Part shown: positions 31,621-40,342 of the stretch, piece after piece
Layout: every line of letters starts with the position of its first letter
Numbering within the stretch: the first letter of the stretch is position 1
DNA from: Parcubacteria group bacterium GW2011_GWD2_38_11
GTDB taxonomy: Bacteria > Patescibacteriota > Minisyncoccia > Moranbacterales > GWC2-37-73
Assembly: GCA_000992325.1 (NCBI GenBank)
Contig: LBTZ01000011.1
Location: forward strand, 1-46,285
Reading direction: 5' to 3'
Length of the DNA: 46,285 nt
Position numbers and translations under genes: made by a program
The notes under the pieces: generated by a model
What the model was told of the DNA's origin: nothing
The model's input: the letters and a program-made list of their open reading frames with translations, nothing else
Databases searched by the model: none

Positions 31621-31626
31621 AGTATA
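31621..31626 (-). promoter_or_regulatory. -10 box giving a probable leaderless femAB transcript
   Basis: TATACT on the minus strand is only 6 nt from ATG 31614, so transcription would start at or next to the start codon. The -35 region is weak. Confidence 0.45.
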
Positions 31627-31708
31627 CCAGGAAATTAGGGAAAACAAAAAGAGCCCAGACCGACCTGAACTCCCAAATCAAATTAACTCGCTTGAAAAAT
31701 AGGAACGA

Positions 31709-32794
31709 TTAATTTTTAACACAACGTATAGAAAGAGCTGTTGTTTTTGCCACGCTTACACGAGTGAATGCATCAGATCCAGATGACAACTGATAAGACC
31801 AGGCATTTGCAGCATCGGACTGATAAGATGACCAAATATAACCGCTTAGACCACGCAGATTGAACACACCTGCCACTCGATTACCACTTCCGACTCCCGC
31901 AAAACCACTGCTGTTTGTTACTCCCGTATTGGGAGCAGCCCAATAATTTGGAACAGCTGGGGCAGTTTCAGTTCTTTTCATTTCTTTTCCAGCCACAAGA
32001 TTACCGCCGAGAAAGGCAGACAATATTCCAAGATCATCTGTCAAATTAAAGTCCGCAGGGATATGCCAACCAGTCGGACAAAGACCTCGAATTTTTGCTC
32101 CAACAGCAGCAGCGGAGACAGAACCATTCATTGCAGTATTCCAATCGTACAATCTACCCCACGGCGAACCACAACCAGCAGGATTACAATATGCCAAGGC
32201 GGCAATATCAGTTCCATTCGGCCTCTTGGTGGTTCTTAAATTTTCAGCCATCCAACATTGAGTGCCAATTTTTATTGTTGAGTACTCATTCGCCGGTGTG
32301 TCATTATCACTAACAGTTGAGGGGCAATCAGGCTCTACAGCGACATTCACAGCCCTGACCGTGCCTCTATATGTTCCAATGGATTTAATAGCTTGAATGG
32401 TGTTTGCCAAATCCCCGCAATTTGAATGTGTCGTGCCATTATCGGAATAGAAATGTAGATCATATGTTCCTTGTCCCGCCTTACCTGCATTATTAAGCCT
32501 TGTCACCACTCCGCCAACACAAGCGGCACCATAAATATCCGCATGATTAAGTGGTTTAGTAAGATTATTATTGATCTTTTGAATCGCCAACTGCATTCCA
32601 CTGTCTGCTGTTTGCAAAGATTGCACAGAAAATTCCGTTGAGCTTGCGCTCTTTTTTTCAATTATTGTGCTGACTGAAAGCGAAGTTGCAATTGCCAGCA
32701 TCATTGCCAAAATAATTAAAGAGTACGCAAGAATGGAACCCTGCCTTGTCGACAGACAAACCTTTCTTTTTGACAAATAAGTTTTTAATTTCAT
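31709..32794 (-). CDS. Pilin-like protein with a FISUMP C-terminal domain
   Basis: The N terminus is short and basic with a single hydrophobic helix (SILAYSLIILAMMLAIATSL) and then a helical stalk with VQSLQTADSGMQLAIQKINN, the PilX/minor-pilin pattern. The rest (about residues 170-361) is a FISUMP-type domain: IGTQCWMAENLRTTKRPNG, GRLYDWNTAMN, GLCPTGWHIPADF, LGGNLVAGKEMK, YWAAPNTGVTNSSGFAGVG, and a C-terminal LSGYIWSSYQS...SIRCVK. It would be a type IV-like minor pilin with a surface adhesion domain. The start at 32794 fits a prepilin leader. No pilus machinery genes lie in the window. Confidence 0.86.
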   Translation of the reverse strand: MKLKTYLSKRKVCLSTRQGSILAYSLIILAMMLAIATSLSVSTIIEKKSASSTEFSVQSLQTADSGMQLAIQKINNNLTKPLNHADIYGAACVGGVVTRLNNAGKAGQGTYDLHFYSDNGTTHSNCGDLANTIQAIKSIGTYRGTVRAVNVAVEPDCPSTVSDNDTPANEYSTIKIGTQCWMAENLRTTKRPNGTDIAALAYCNPAGCGSPWGRLYDWNTAMNGSVSAAAVGAKIRGLCPTGWHIPADFNLTDDLGILSAFLGGNLVAGKEMKRTETAPAVPNYWAAPNTGVTNSSGFAGVGSGNRVAGVFNLRGLSGYIWSSYQSDAANAWSYQLSSGSDAFTRVSVAKTTALSIRCVKN

Positions 32795-32898
32795 AGCTAA
32801 ATTGTTAAATTGTTTTATCACCAAAAAAGCAATTCCACAATTTATTATTTTAATTTTGACTTAAAATCAGTATTCAAATTATACCATACTTTTAAAAA

Positions 32899-32926
32899 AT
32901 AAGACTCGCTATCTGGCGAGTCTTAT
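32899..32926. terminator. Intrinsic terminator after ruvA
   Basis: AAGACTCGC/GCGAGTCTT with a 6-nt loop, extended by AT/AT, and followed by T-rich sequence on both strands. It ends ruvA a few bases past its stop. Confidence 0.85.
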
Positions 32927-32929
32927 TTT

Positions 32930-33502
32930 TTATTTTTTTCCTAAGCTTCTTAGCGCCAATTTCACCCTCTCGCCAACATCTTTAATATCAGCCGAGATGG
33001 CTTTCAAAGCTTCGCGCGACTGCGACACTGAATATCCCATTGCCACCAATGCTTCAAAAGCATCTGAATCGCTTTCAAGCTGCGCCTTTTCACTGCCAGG
33101 CATATCTTTGATTTTATTTTTCAATTCCAAAATAACTCTTTGCGCAATTTTCTTTCCCACACCGGAAACTCTGGTCAGAATCGAAGGATCTTCGTTGAGA
33201 ACTGCCATACCAATTGTTTTCGGATCAGCAATTGCCAAAATTCCCATCGCGGCTTTCGGCCCAATTCCTGAAATTGAAATCAAAAGTTCAAACATTTCCA
33301 GTTCTGCAATCTCTAAAAAACCATACAGTGCCAATGTGTCTTCACGCACGTAAGTGTGAGTATAGAGTGCTACATTTTCTTTTCCGGCAATCATCCCAAA
33401 GGTATGCACGATCACAAAAACCTTATAGCCAACACCATTAACATCAACAATGACATAATTATCGTGCAGCAAATCAATTTTACCGTTTAATTTTGCAATC
33501 AT
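32930..33502 (-). CDS. ruvA: Holliday junction branch migration protein RuvA
   Basis: The DNA-binding tetramer of the RuvAB branch-migration complex. The N-terminal OB domain (MIAKLNGKIDLLHDNYVIVDVNGVGYKVF), the acidic-pin region and the helix-hairpin-helix domain (ELLISISGIGPKAAMGIL and RVSGVGKKIAQRVILELKNK, about residues 70-130) are all present, as is the C-terminal RuvB-binding domain (DAFEALVAMGYSVSQSREALK). At 190 residues it is complete. RuvB is not in the window, and RuvC lies 7 kb away. Confidence 0.96.
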   Translation of the reverse strand: MIAKLNGKIDLLHDNYVIVDVNGVGYKVFVIVHTFGMIAGKENVALYTHTYVREDTLALYGFLEIAELEMFELLISISGIGPKAAMGILAIADPKTIGMAVLNEDPSILTRVSGVGKKIAQRVILELKNKIKDMPGSEKAQLESDSDAFEALVAMGYSVSQSREALKAISADIKDVGERVKLALRSLGKK

Positions 33503-33559
33503 TTGGAATTACTATTAATAATTTTATTCATACAAAACTAGCCCAGAAAGCTGCGTATT

Positions 33560-33628
33560 GTCATCCTCAGCTTGACTGGGGATCCAGAGCGATGCCTAGC
33601 CCTGGATTCCCGTTTTCACGGGAATGAC
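33560..33628. repeat. Composite palindromic repeat, second GTCAT..ATGAC copy
   Basis: It begins GTCATCCTCAGCTTGACTGG and ends with GGATTCCCGTTTTCACGGGA then ATGAC. It carries the same terminal sequences as the copy at 28944-29043 but has a shorter middle. It fills the gap between ruvA and the PBP gene. Confidence 0.75.
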
Positions 33629-33637
33629 ACGGCGTAA

Positions 33638-35956
33638 TTAAACCGCAGATGCAGGAACAATTGGTGCTTGTGGAGTCTCAATAACTGGCTCTGGCTCTGG
33701 TTCTTCTTTTGGTTTGAAATATTCCGATTTACATTCCAAGGTTGGAATAGGCTCAAGATCTTTTTTCTTTTTGTTGTCTTTTTTAAACCAATCCTGCACA
33801 CCTTTTTCCCAATTTTTATATTGAGAATCATCAGATGGATCCTTGGGATAATCACCTCGCGGATCATCTTTATTCACATAAAACAAAATATCATGAACAT
33901 CCCCAAATGTTTTTTTATCCGAAGTGCCATCAGGACAAGAATCATTGGCTAAACAATATTCACCCTTATAATCCTTAGCATCCATTTTGCATACCTTTAC
34001 ATCCTCTTTAATGTTTTGCTCACCATTAAGAATTGGCTTGCCAGCATCTTCTTTTTCATATTTTGGAAATTGTTCAGCTGCGCTATTTCCTAAAGCAAAG
34101 TTCATAAAAGATCTCCAAATTGGGGCAGCCACATAAATTCCATCAGCCCCAACTTTCATTGAAGAGTTGTCGTTGTTTCCAGCCCAAACTCCAACAGCAA
34201 TCGATGGAGTGTATCCCATTGCCCAACCATCGCGAAATTCATTAGTTGTTCCTGTTTTGGCTGCAACTTGACGATCTGAAAATTTAAAAGGATTATTATC
34301 ACCGAATACTGGTGCGCGATATTCATTTGTTGACATAATGTGATCCAACATAGCAACATATTTTTCATCAACAACTCGCTGCCCAGCACTTGGTTTAAAT
34401 TCTTCCAAAACTGTTCCATCCTTGTCTTGGATTTTCAAAATTGCAGTTTTATCATGATGAATCCCCCCCGTAGCTAAACCGCCATAAGCATTGACGTGAT
34501 CGAGCAATGTCACTTCGCCACCTCCAAGCACCAAAGACAAACCATAACGATCAGGTTGATTAAGCCCTTTTATTCCAAGTCCTTTTGCAAGCTGGATTGA
34601 ATCCTTTACTCCTGCCAAATACAAAGTTTTCACAGCAGGAATATTAAGCGACATAGCCAATGCATTCTTCATTTGCAGTGGACCCTTGAATTTTCCATCA
34701 TAATTTTGTGGCTTATAATCTTTTCCTTCATCAGTGCTAAAATTTGTTGCCACATCATATAGCAATGTTTCTGGAGTATAACCTTTAGTGAAAGCCGTCA
34801 AATAGACATACGGTTTAAAAGATGATCCCGGTTGACGATCAGCCAACGCCACATTCACTTGCCCATCGATTGATTTGTCAAAATAATTTTTTGATCCAAC
34901 CATCGCCAAAATTTGTCCGGTTTTTGGATCCATCGCTACCAAAGCTGCATTGCTAGCATTTTGAGCTTTGTTTTTTTCAGCTCCCTCTACTACCGCTTTT
35001 TCAGCGGCTTGTTGTTTGTCCCAATCAAGCGTGGTATAAACTTTCAGTCCACCTTGTTCCACGGCTTGTTCTCCATATTTCTGTTCCAAGTATTCTTTCA
35101 CATACATCACAAAATGTGGAGCCTGAATATTATCCTGCTTGGGAGTTATTTCTGCAAAAATATCTACGCTTTTTGCTTCAGCAGCTTGTTCTTGTGTTAT
35201 ATATCCCAAATCAGCCATCTTTTTAAGTGCTGAGTTTTTTCTTCCAACCAAAGCATCGCGATGAGAACCAAAAGGTGAATAATATGTCGGCGCATTTGGA
35301 AGTGAAGCCAAGAGCACTGCTTCAGCAAGAGTCAAATCTTTTGCTGATTTTGAAAAAAATGTTTGTGATGCTGCCTCAACACCATAAGCGCTTGAGCCAT
35401 ATGGAATTTGATTAAGATACATTGCCAAGATTTCATCTTTGGAATATTTTTGCTCTAATTCAATAGCGAGAATAACCTCCTTAATTTTTCTTGTGAAAGT
35501 TTTTTCATCACTAAGCAACGATTTTTTGATGAACTGCTGTGTGATTGTGCTGCCACCTTGCGCAGCCCCTCCCTTGATGATGTCTTTGAAAGCGGATCGC
35601 AAAATAGCTTTCGGGTTTATTCCATAATGAGAATAAAATTCCTGATCTTCCAAGGCAATAGTCGCATATTTCACGTTATCCGGAATTTGTTCAAAAGGAA
35701 TGATTGTTCTTTTCTCTTCGCCGTGCACGTCATACAAAAGATGCTCACCGGAGCGATCATAAATTTTGGTTGATTGCGCAATCAATTTTGCATCCACCGA
35801 ATTTGCACTTGGCAAATCCTTGGCAAAATACAAAAAGATTCCCACTACACTTAGAAATCCTGCACCAAAAAGATACAGGGAAATTTTCCCGACAATTTTC
35901 CACTTATCTTTATTGGAAGAACTTTTAAAATTTCTTGAAATAAATACTTGGCTCAT
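33638..35956 (-). CDS. Class A penicillin-binding protein (PBP1A-like)
   Basis: A bifunctional glycosyltransferase/transpeptidase that polymerises and cross-links peptidoglycan. One transmembrane helix (about residues 22-45, GKISLYLFGAGFLSVVGIFLYF) is followed by the GT51 domain with EDQEFYSHYGIN, GGSTITQQ and the LNQIPYGSSAYGVEAA region. The transpeptidase domain has the PGSSFKPYVYL active-site serine (about residue 380), and KTGTTNEFRDGW (about 565). The C-terminal tail (about 640-772) is acidic and proline-rich, with three Cys and PEPEPVIETPQ repeats. At 772 residues it is full length, and it would be the major cell-wall synthase here. Confidence 0.96.
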   Translation of the reverse strand: MSQVFISRNFKSSSNKDKWKIVGKISLYLFGAGFLSVVGIFLYFAKDLPSANSVDAKLIAQSTKIYDRSGEHLLYDVHGEEKRTIIPFEQIPDNVKYATIALEDQEFYSHYGINPKAILRSAFKDIIKGGAAQGGSTITQQFIKKSLLSDEKTFTRKIKEVILAIELEQKYSKDEILAMYLNQIPYGSSAYGVEAASQTFFSKSAKDLTLAEAVLLASLPNAPTYYSPFGSHRDALVGRKNSALKKMADLGYITQEQAAEAKSVDIFAEITPKQDNIQAPHFVMYVKEYLEQKYGEQAVEQGGLKVYTTLDWDKQQAAEKAVVEGAEKNKAQNASNAALVAMDPKTGQILAMVGSKNYFDKSIDGQVNVALADRQPGSSFKPYVYLTAFTKGYTPETLLYDVATNFSTDEGKDYKPQNYDGKFKGPLQMKNALAMSLNIPAVKTLYLAGVKDSIQLAKGLGIKGLNQPDRYGLSLVLGGGEVTLLDHVNAYGGLATGGIHHDKTAILKIQDKDGTVLEEFKPSAGQRVVDEKYVAMLDHIMSTNEYRAPVFGDNNPFKFSDRQVAAKTGTTNEFRDGWAMGYTPSIAVGVWAGNNDNSSMKVGADGIYVAAPIWRSFMNFALGNSAAEQFPKYEKEDAGKPILNGEQNIKEDVKVCKMDAKDYKGEYCLANDSCPDGTSDKKTFGDVHDILFYVNKDDPRGDYPKDPSDDSQYKNWEKGVQDWFKKDNKKKKDLEPIPTLECKSEYFKPKEEPEPEPVIETPQAPIVPASAV

Positions 35957-36089
35957 ATTAAAAATACTAATTTAGTAAATTACTTCACAAAAGAAGTTAC
36001 TTTCTAAATATATTATATGCTTAAAACAGCTTTTTTCAAAGCCGCTCTAGTATACACGAAACTGATTATTTATCAAGGGTCTGGTTGTG

Positions 36090-37130
36090 CTATTTATCAA
36101 CATCAACACTTTTTGTTTTTAAAATATTTTTATAAAGTTCCAGATATTTTTTTGCCATTACACTACTATCAAAATTATCTTCGGCATATTTACGACACGT
36201 CTTCCTATTAAAAATATCTGTATTTTTTGCAGCTTCCACAAGTTCATCAATATTATCTGATAAAAAAGCAACCTTTGGATTATTTAAAATTTCTGGTAGT
36301 GGTGCTATCTTCGTACAAATAACTGGTGTTCCACATGCCAAAGCTTCAATAGCTACAAGACCAAAAGATTCCGGACGTCTAATCGGAAAAAGCAATGCCT
36401 CTGCTCCAGCACAATACTCATATATTTTATCATGCGAAACAGTACCTAAATTACAAATTTGCTTGCCATCAATAAAGGGTTTCAAGTTTTCTTCAAAATA
36501 TTTTTTCCGTTCTTTTGTATTGCCTATTCTTCCAATTATATTCAACTTTTTTCCAGCTTTTATTGCTATCTTAATTGCAACATCTACTCCTTTTTGGTCA
36601 GTAAGTCTTCCCAAAAACAGTAAGTATTGTCCTTTTTGATAGGATGGCTTAATTTGATTAGTTGGTAATCCATGATGAATGACAGCGTCGACTTCCCGCC
36701 CACGAGCCTGCGCATGAGAAAGCGCAACAATATGCATACCTACCGACTTCATTTCAGTCAACATTTCATCTGAAAAATTGTTATGCATAGTTAAAACTGT
36801 TGGTTTTTTTATTTTTTCTGCAGCAAAATAAGAAAAACGCTGACAATGGAAGTGCACCACGTCGAATTTATCAGCATATTCAACAACTGACATTTGACTT
36901 TGCAAGCGCAATGAGGCAATTTTATTCTTCTCACCTTTTTTCATGTTCCAAATACTTTTAGGCAATGTTGGAACATGTTTAACTGATGCATGCCAATCTC
37001 CTGGAGCAAAAAGGGTTACATTAGCTCCTTCTTTTTCAAGTGCTTCAACAAGATTAAGCACTGCAACCTCTGGTCCACCAGTGTCACCAAAGGGTGGTGC
37101 TACGACTGCAATACGTAATATTTTTTTCAT
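36090..37130 (-). CDS. Glycosyltransferase family 4 protein
   Basis: A GT-B glycosyltransferase that uses an activated sugar donor, probably for an envelope polysaccharide or peptide modification. The N-terminal domain starts IAVVAPPFGDTGGPEVAVLNL. The C-terminal domain has FLGRLTDQKGVDVAIKIAIK (about residue 185) and the E-x7-E donor motif (RPESFGLVAIEALACGTPVI, about 255-275). The start codon overlaps the stop of the preceding ATP-grasp gene by 4 nt, so the two are translationally coupled. The acceptor is unknown. Confidence 0.92.
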   Translation of the reverse strand: MKKILRIAVVAPPFGDTGGPEVAVLNLVEALEKEGANVTLFAPGDWHASVKHVPTLPKSIWNMKKGEKNKIASLRLQSQMSVVEYADKFDVVHFHCQRFSYFAAEKIKKPTVLTMHNNFSDEMLTEMKSVGMHIVALSHAQARGREVDAVIHHGLPTNQIKPSYQKGQYLLFLGRLTDQKGVDVAIKIAIKAGKKLNIIGRIGNTKERKKYFEENLKPFIDGKQICNLGTVSHDKIYEYCAGAEALLFPIRRPESFGLVAIEALACGTPVICTKIAPLPEILNNPKVAFLSDNIDELVEAAKNTDIFNRKTCRKYAEDNFDSSVMAKKYLELYKNILKTKSVDVDK

Positions 37131-38080
37131 TTTAATAAATCAGTTATTGCTTCAAAATTTTCTTGCTTTGTCTTTTCATCTGCCAAAAGAGTAACCAAGT
37201 CAATACCAGGAGTCGTGTTCATTTCAATAAAATATGGCTTACCATTATTATCAAAAATAAAATCTAAAGAATATTGTGCGTTTGAAAAAACAGAAATTTT
37301 ATTATTAATTTTTTCAGCCATTTCAATAATACTCTTTGATATTTTTTCTTCTGCAATCATTTTCCCAGTTGCTCCCTGATGAAGATTTGTAAAAAGTGAT
37401 CCAGGTTTTGCAATTCTTGAAAGAGCATACGCCATTTTCCCTCCCTGATAAACCATTCGCAAATCTGCAACTTCATTTTCCTCTGAAATTCCAGGAATAC
37501 CTTTTTCACTCAGAATAAATTCTTGAACCAAAACTGGAAAAGTATATTCTCTTTCAAAAACATTTTTCTTCTCTCCAATAAAAATTCCGAAACCGCCCGA
37601 TCCATATAATGGTTTTATAACTATTTTTTTAGATGGACATTTTTTCATGGAGTACCTAAGTTCATTTTCATTGTTCGCAACTTGTGAAAATGGCATAAAT
37701 TCTCCAAACATAACATACTGAGACAATTTATTATTAAATGTCACGCGGAAAAGTGGAGAATTAAAAAGTAACGTCTTTTGCGTTATTTTTAATTTAAAAT
37801 CTAACAAGGAATAATCATATTTACTCAAAACTTTATCGTAAATCATGTCTGGGCAAATTTCATTTTCAATTTTCTGCCAAGCCCCATTAGAAAATGTCCA
37901 AGCTTTTTTGAAAACATTTTTTTCAATGTCATACCATTTCATGCTGGCACGATAGAGATTCACTCCGGCCTTGTCAGCGCGCTTCATCCAATCTTGAATA
38001 GCTATTCTAGTGCCTTCGTTTGTAATTGGAATCGTTTTTTTCCAATCATCTCCTGCATACATGATAACAATATTTTTCAT
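37127..38080 (-). CDS. ATP-grasp protein (glutathione-synthetase/YheC-like)
   Basis: An ATP-dependent carboxylate-amine ligase. The ATP-grasp core shows KIVIKPLYGSGGFGIFIG (about residues 155-172), VLVQEFI, VADLRMVYQGGKMAYALSR, LHQGATG and the metal-binding YSLDFIFDNNGKPYFIEMN end (about 280-298). The N-terminal domain (TIPITNEGTRIAIQDWMKRA) is unlike RimK. It is preceded by the RimK-type gene (10 nt gap) and coupled to the GT4 gene, so it probably acts on the same unknown peptide or metabolite. The substrate is not predicted. Confidence 0.88.
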   Translation of the reverse strand: MKNIVIMYAGDDWKKTIPITNEGTRIAIQDWMKRADKAGVNLYRASMKWYDIEKNVFKKAWTFSNGAWQKIENEICPDMIYDKVLSKYDYSLLDFKLKITQKTLLFNSPLFRVTFNNKLSQYVMFGEFMPFSQVANNENELRYSMKKCPSKKIVIKPLYGSGGFGIFIGEKKNVFEREYTFPVLVQEFILSEKGIPGISEENEVADLRMVYQGGKMAYALSRIAKPGSLFTNLHQGATGKMIAEEKISKSIIEMAEKINNKISVFSNAQYSLDFIFDNNGKPYFIEMNTTPGIDLVTLLADEKTKQENFEAITDLLK

Positions 38081-38090
38081 AAAATTTCTA

Positions 38091-39521
38091 CTATTTATTT
38101 ACATCAATCAAAAACTTTCTCAAATTTCTTTTACCAATAATAATTGGATATTTAAGATGTGCACGATTAATAAGAGTAACCTTTGTTGGAATCACAACAT
38201 TATCCATAACAACAGTGATTTTAATTGTAGGACGATAAGTACTACCACTAGCAGAATTAACAATCACCGTACTTTCCAAGTGAGGAATATGTTTATAGAT
38301 ACCCCAACGCTCTTTTTTGCTTAAATGTTGAATGTCTTTATATGTAGCCTCTATTTTTTGATATTCAGCTACGGTATCTTCAAACCCAAGTTGCTGTGCT
38401 AAGTCAGTATCAATAGAAGTAAAGCCTGCGCCTGTGTCAATCTTTGCTTCGACTTCAATAGTTTTATTGTTTCTACCAACGAGTTTTACTTTTTCAATTG
38501 TTCCAATCATTTTTCGTCCAGAAATTTCTTCAACTTCTTCTTCAACTTCTCCTCCGAATAAATCTCTTCCTACGCGCACACCACGTGCAGCTGTTTTTAT
38601 TTTTAATCCTTTAATGCGCTCGAGTCTTTCCTTGAGACCGCTAAGGTTGGCAACTTGAATAGCAAGTCCTGGACGCGCATTGATTTCCAAAAATACTGGT
38701 CCGCGCTCGCGATCAATTGCGACATCAGCGCCCAAAAATCCCATTCCGGAAACTTCTTGAGCTTTGACTGCCAATAATAAAATATCTTTCCAATATGGAA
38801 TTCTGATTCCGGAAAGAAGCATCCGAGTTCCAGGAACATAATCGATAATTTTCCCCTTGCCCAAGACTGCAGTTGTGGTCACACCTGTTGCCAAATCGAT
38901 TCCCACTCCAATTCCCCCTTGCTGCAAGTTGGCTTTTCCTCCGGATTCTTTCGTTGGCAGACGAAGCATCGCCATTACTGGGATATGATTAAAAACAATC
39001 ACACGAATATCTGGAATTCCTTTATATGCATATGGTTTGAAAAGTTTTAGGAGTGTCAGTCGCTCTTCAAAAAAAGCAATGTCAGGCATATTGGCAAGCG
39101 AAAAAGCACCATCCAAAATATTCAAGATATGTCCCTTCAAATCTTCTACTGTCACCTTGCTGCCATCCGCCTTTATCCAAACAGGATCTGGAATTGTTTC
39201 CGTTCCATCAGAGGAAACACATTTAAAAACTTTTTTCTTTCCATATACAACCAAAATACCGCCCCCGCCATAGCCGCGATTAGGTTTAAGTGCAAATGTG
39301 CTCGGCAAAGAAAACCAGTCAAAATTTTCCAATTCCTCAACTGTTCTAATTTTTGCAAGTAATTTTGGCACAGGAATACCTCCCTTTTTAAGCATCCTCT
39401 TGCTTAAAATTTTATCATCTGCCAATTTTTTTGCTTTTTTTCTATTGTATGGACGAATGTAATCAAGGTTGCGAGCATTCATTCCCAACAACTTTTTTCC
39501 ATTCTTGAAAATTTCAAACAT
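38091..39521 (-). CDS. RimK-type alpha-L-glutamate ligase fused to a retropepsin-like (RimB-type) protease
   Basis: The N-terminal ~310 residues are an ATP-grasp ligase: KLADDKILSKRMLKKGGIPV, TFALKPNRGYGGGGILVVYG, GIPDIRVIVFNHIPVMAMLRL, GGIGVGIDLATG and the GADVAIDRERGPVFLEINARPG metal-binding end. The C-terminal ~130 residues (about 345-476) are a retropepsin/RimB-like aspartic protease with catalytic EAKIDTGAGFTSID and the closing YPIIIGKRNLRKFLIDV strand. In other bacteria the protease and ligase are usually separate genes next to a 7TM protein. Here they are one protein, downstream of that 7TM gene. It may add and then trim glutamate or other residues on a target peptide. Confidence 0.88.
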   Translation of the reverse strand: MFEIFKNGKKLLGMNARNLDYIRPYNRKKAKKLADDKILSKRMLKKGGIPVPKLLAKIRTVEELENFDWFSLPSTFALKPNRGYGGGGILVVYGKKKVFKCVSSDGTETIPDPVWIKADGSKVTVEDLKGHILNILDGAFSLANMPDIAFFEERLTLLKLFKPYAYKGIPDIRVIVFNHIPVMAMLRLPTKESGGKANLQQGGIGVGIDLATGVTTTAVLGKGKIIDYVPGTRMLLSGIRIPYWKDILLLAVKAQEVSGMGFLGADVAIDRERGPVFLEINARPGLAIQVANLSGLKERLERIKGLKIKTAARGVRVGRDLFGGEVEEEVEEISGRKMIGTIEKVKLVGRNNKTIEVEAKIDTGAGFTSIDTDLAQQLGFEDTVAEYQKIEATYKDIQHLSKKERWGIYKHIPHLESTVIVNSASGSTYRPTIKITVVMDNVVIPTKVTLINRAHLKYPIIIGKRNLRKFLIDVNK

Positions 39522-39594
39522 CGTGTAATAATTACTTTTCTTAAAACCTTACCTGCACGTTTTGTATTTTTGTAATATTTTGTAAGTTTGTAGC

Positions 39595-40251
39595 CTATTT
39601 GAGGTTCTTGAGCACTTCCCTAAAACGGAAATATTCATTCAAACGCAATCCATCCCATTTTCCCAAAAATACATTGATTGGAATTGTAATTAAAATAAGC
39701 CACGGGAAAGCTACGATGCCTTTTATCAAAGCTGGCCAACTTGCCAAATAATATCCAACGAGAGAAATCACCAATGTTTCCACAGCCAAAATAAGAGCTG
39801 CTTTATTGCCCTTTTCAATTTGCGCTGCCACAAATTTTTCCACAATCGTAATCATAATCAAAATTGGGAAAATTGAAACCGCAGCCAGACCTGTTCTTTG
39901 CATCGCTCCTCCAAAACTAAGCAACATCAAAATTGAGAGCGCAATAATACTAAGTGTAATAGCTACACGCGGCAAATATAAAATGCGAAGACCCTTCAGC
40001 GCAAAGCGAAGCAACATCCCGACAAAAATAACCACAACAAAAATAAGAACACCGTAGCGAAGTTGTGGCACAGCCAAAAAAGCAAAGGTCACGATGGCTG
40101 GCGTATAAATACCAAAAGCTTTAATTCCGATTACCTGACGAAAAAAAGCAATCAATGTCACCACGATTGGCAACATCAAAAGCAAGATGACCGTATCAAG
40201 CGGCACACCTTGTCCAATAAAATATTTAATAAGCGGGCTGATGTTTTCCAT
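39595..40251 (-). CDS. 7TM membrane protein (7TM domain of the inactive-transglutaminase family)
   Basis: A 218-residue integral membrane protein with about seven hydrophobic helices. They include VILLLMLPIVVTLIAFFRQV, AIVTFAFLAVPQL, LIFVVVIFVGMLLRF, AITLSIIALSILMLLSFGG, ILIMITIVEKFVAAQ and FPWLILITIPINVFLGKW. FGIYTPAIVTFAFL and the C-terminal LRLNEYFRFRE fit the 7TM domain usually fused to an inactive transglutaminase. That periplasmic domain is absent here. It is the first gene of the four-gene cluster and probably anchors or exports its product. Confidence 0.82.
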   Translation of the reverse strand: MENISPLIKYFIGQGVPLDTVILLLMLPIVVTLIAFFRQVIGIKAFGIYTPAIVTFAFLAVPQLRYGVLIFVVVIFVGMLLRFALKGLRILYLPRVAITLSIIALSILMLLSFGGAMQRTGLAAVSIFPILIMITIVEKFVAAQIEKGNKAALILAVETLVISLVGYYLASWPALIKGIVAFPWLILITIPINVFLGKWDGLRLNEYFRFREVLKNLK

Positions 40252-40342
40252 AAAAGTAAGTTCTTAAAGTTTATAAGGTTATAAAGTTTATAAAGTTTAT
40301 AAAGTATCTGATTTTTACTTTACAAACTTTTTACTTATCACA

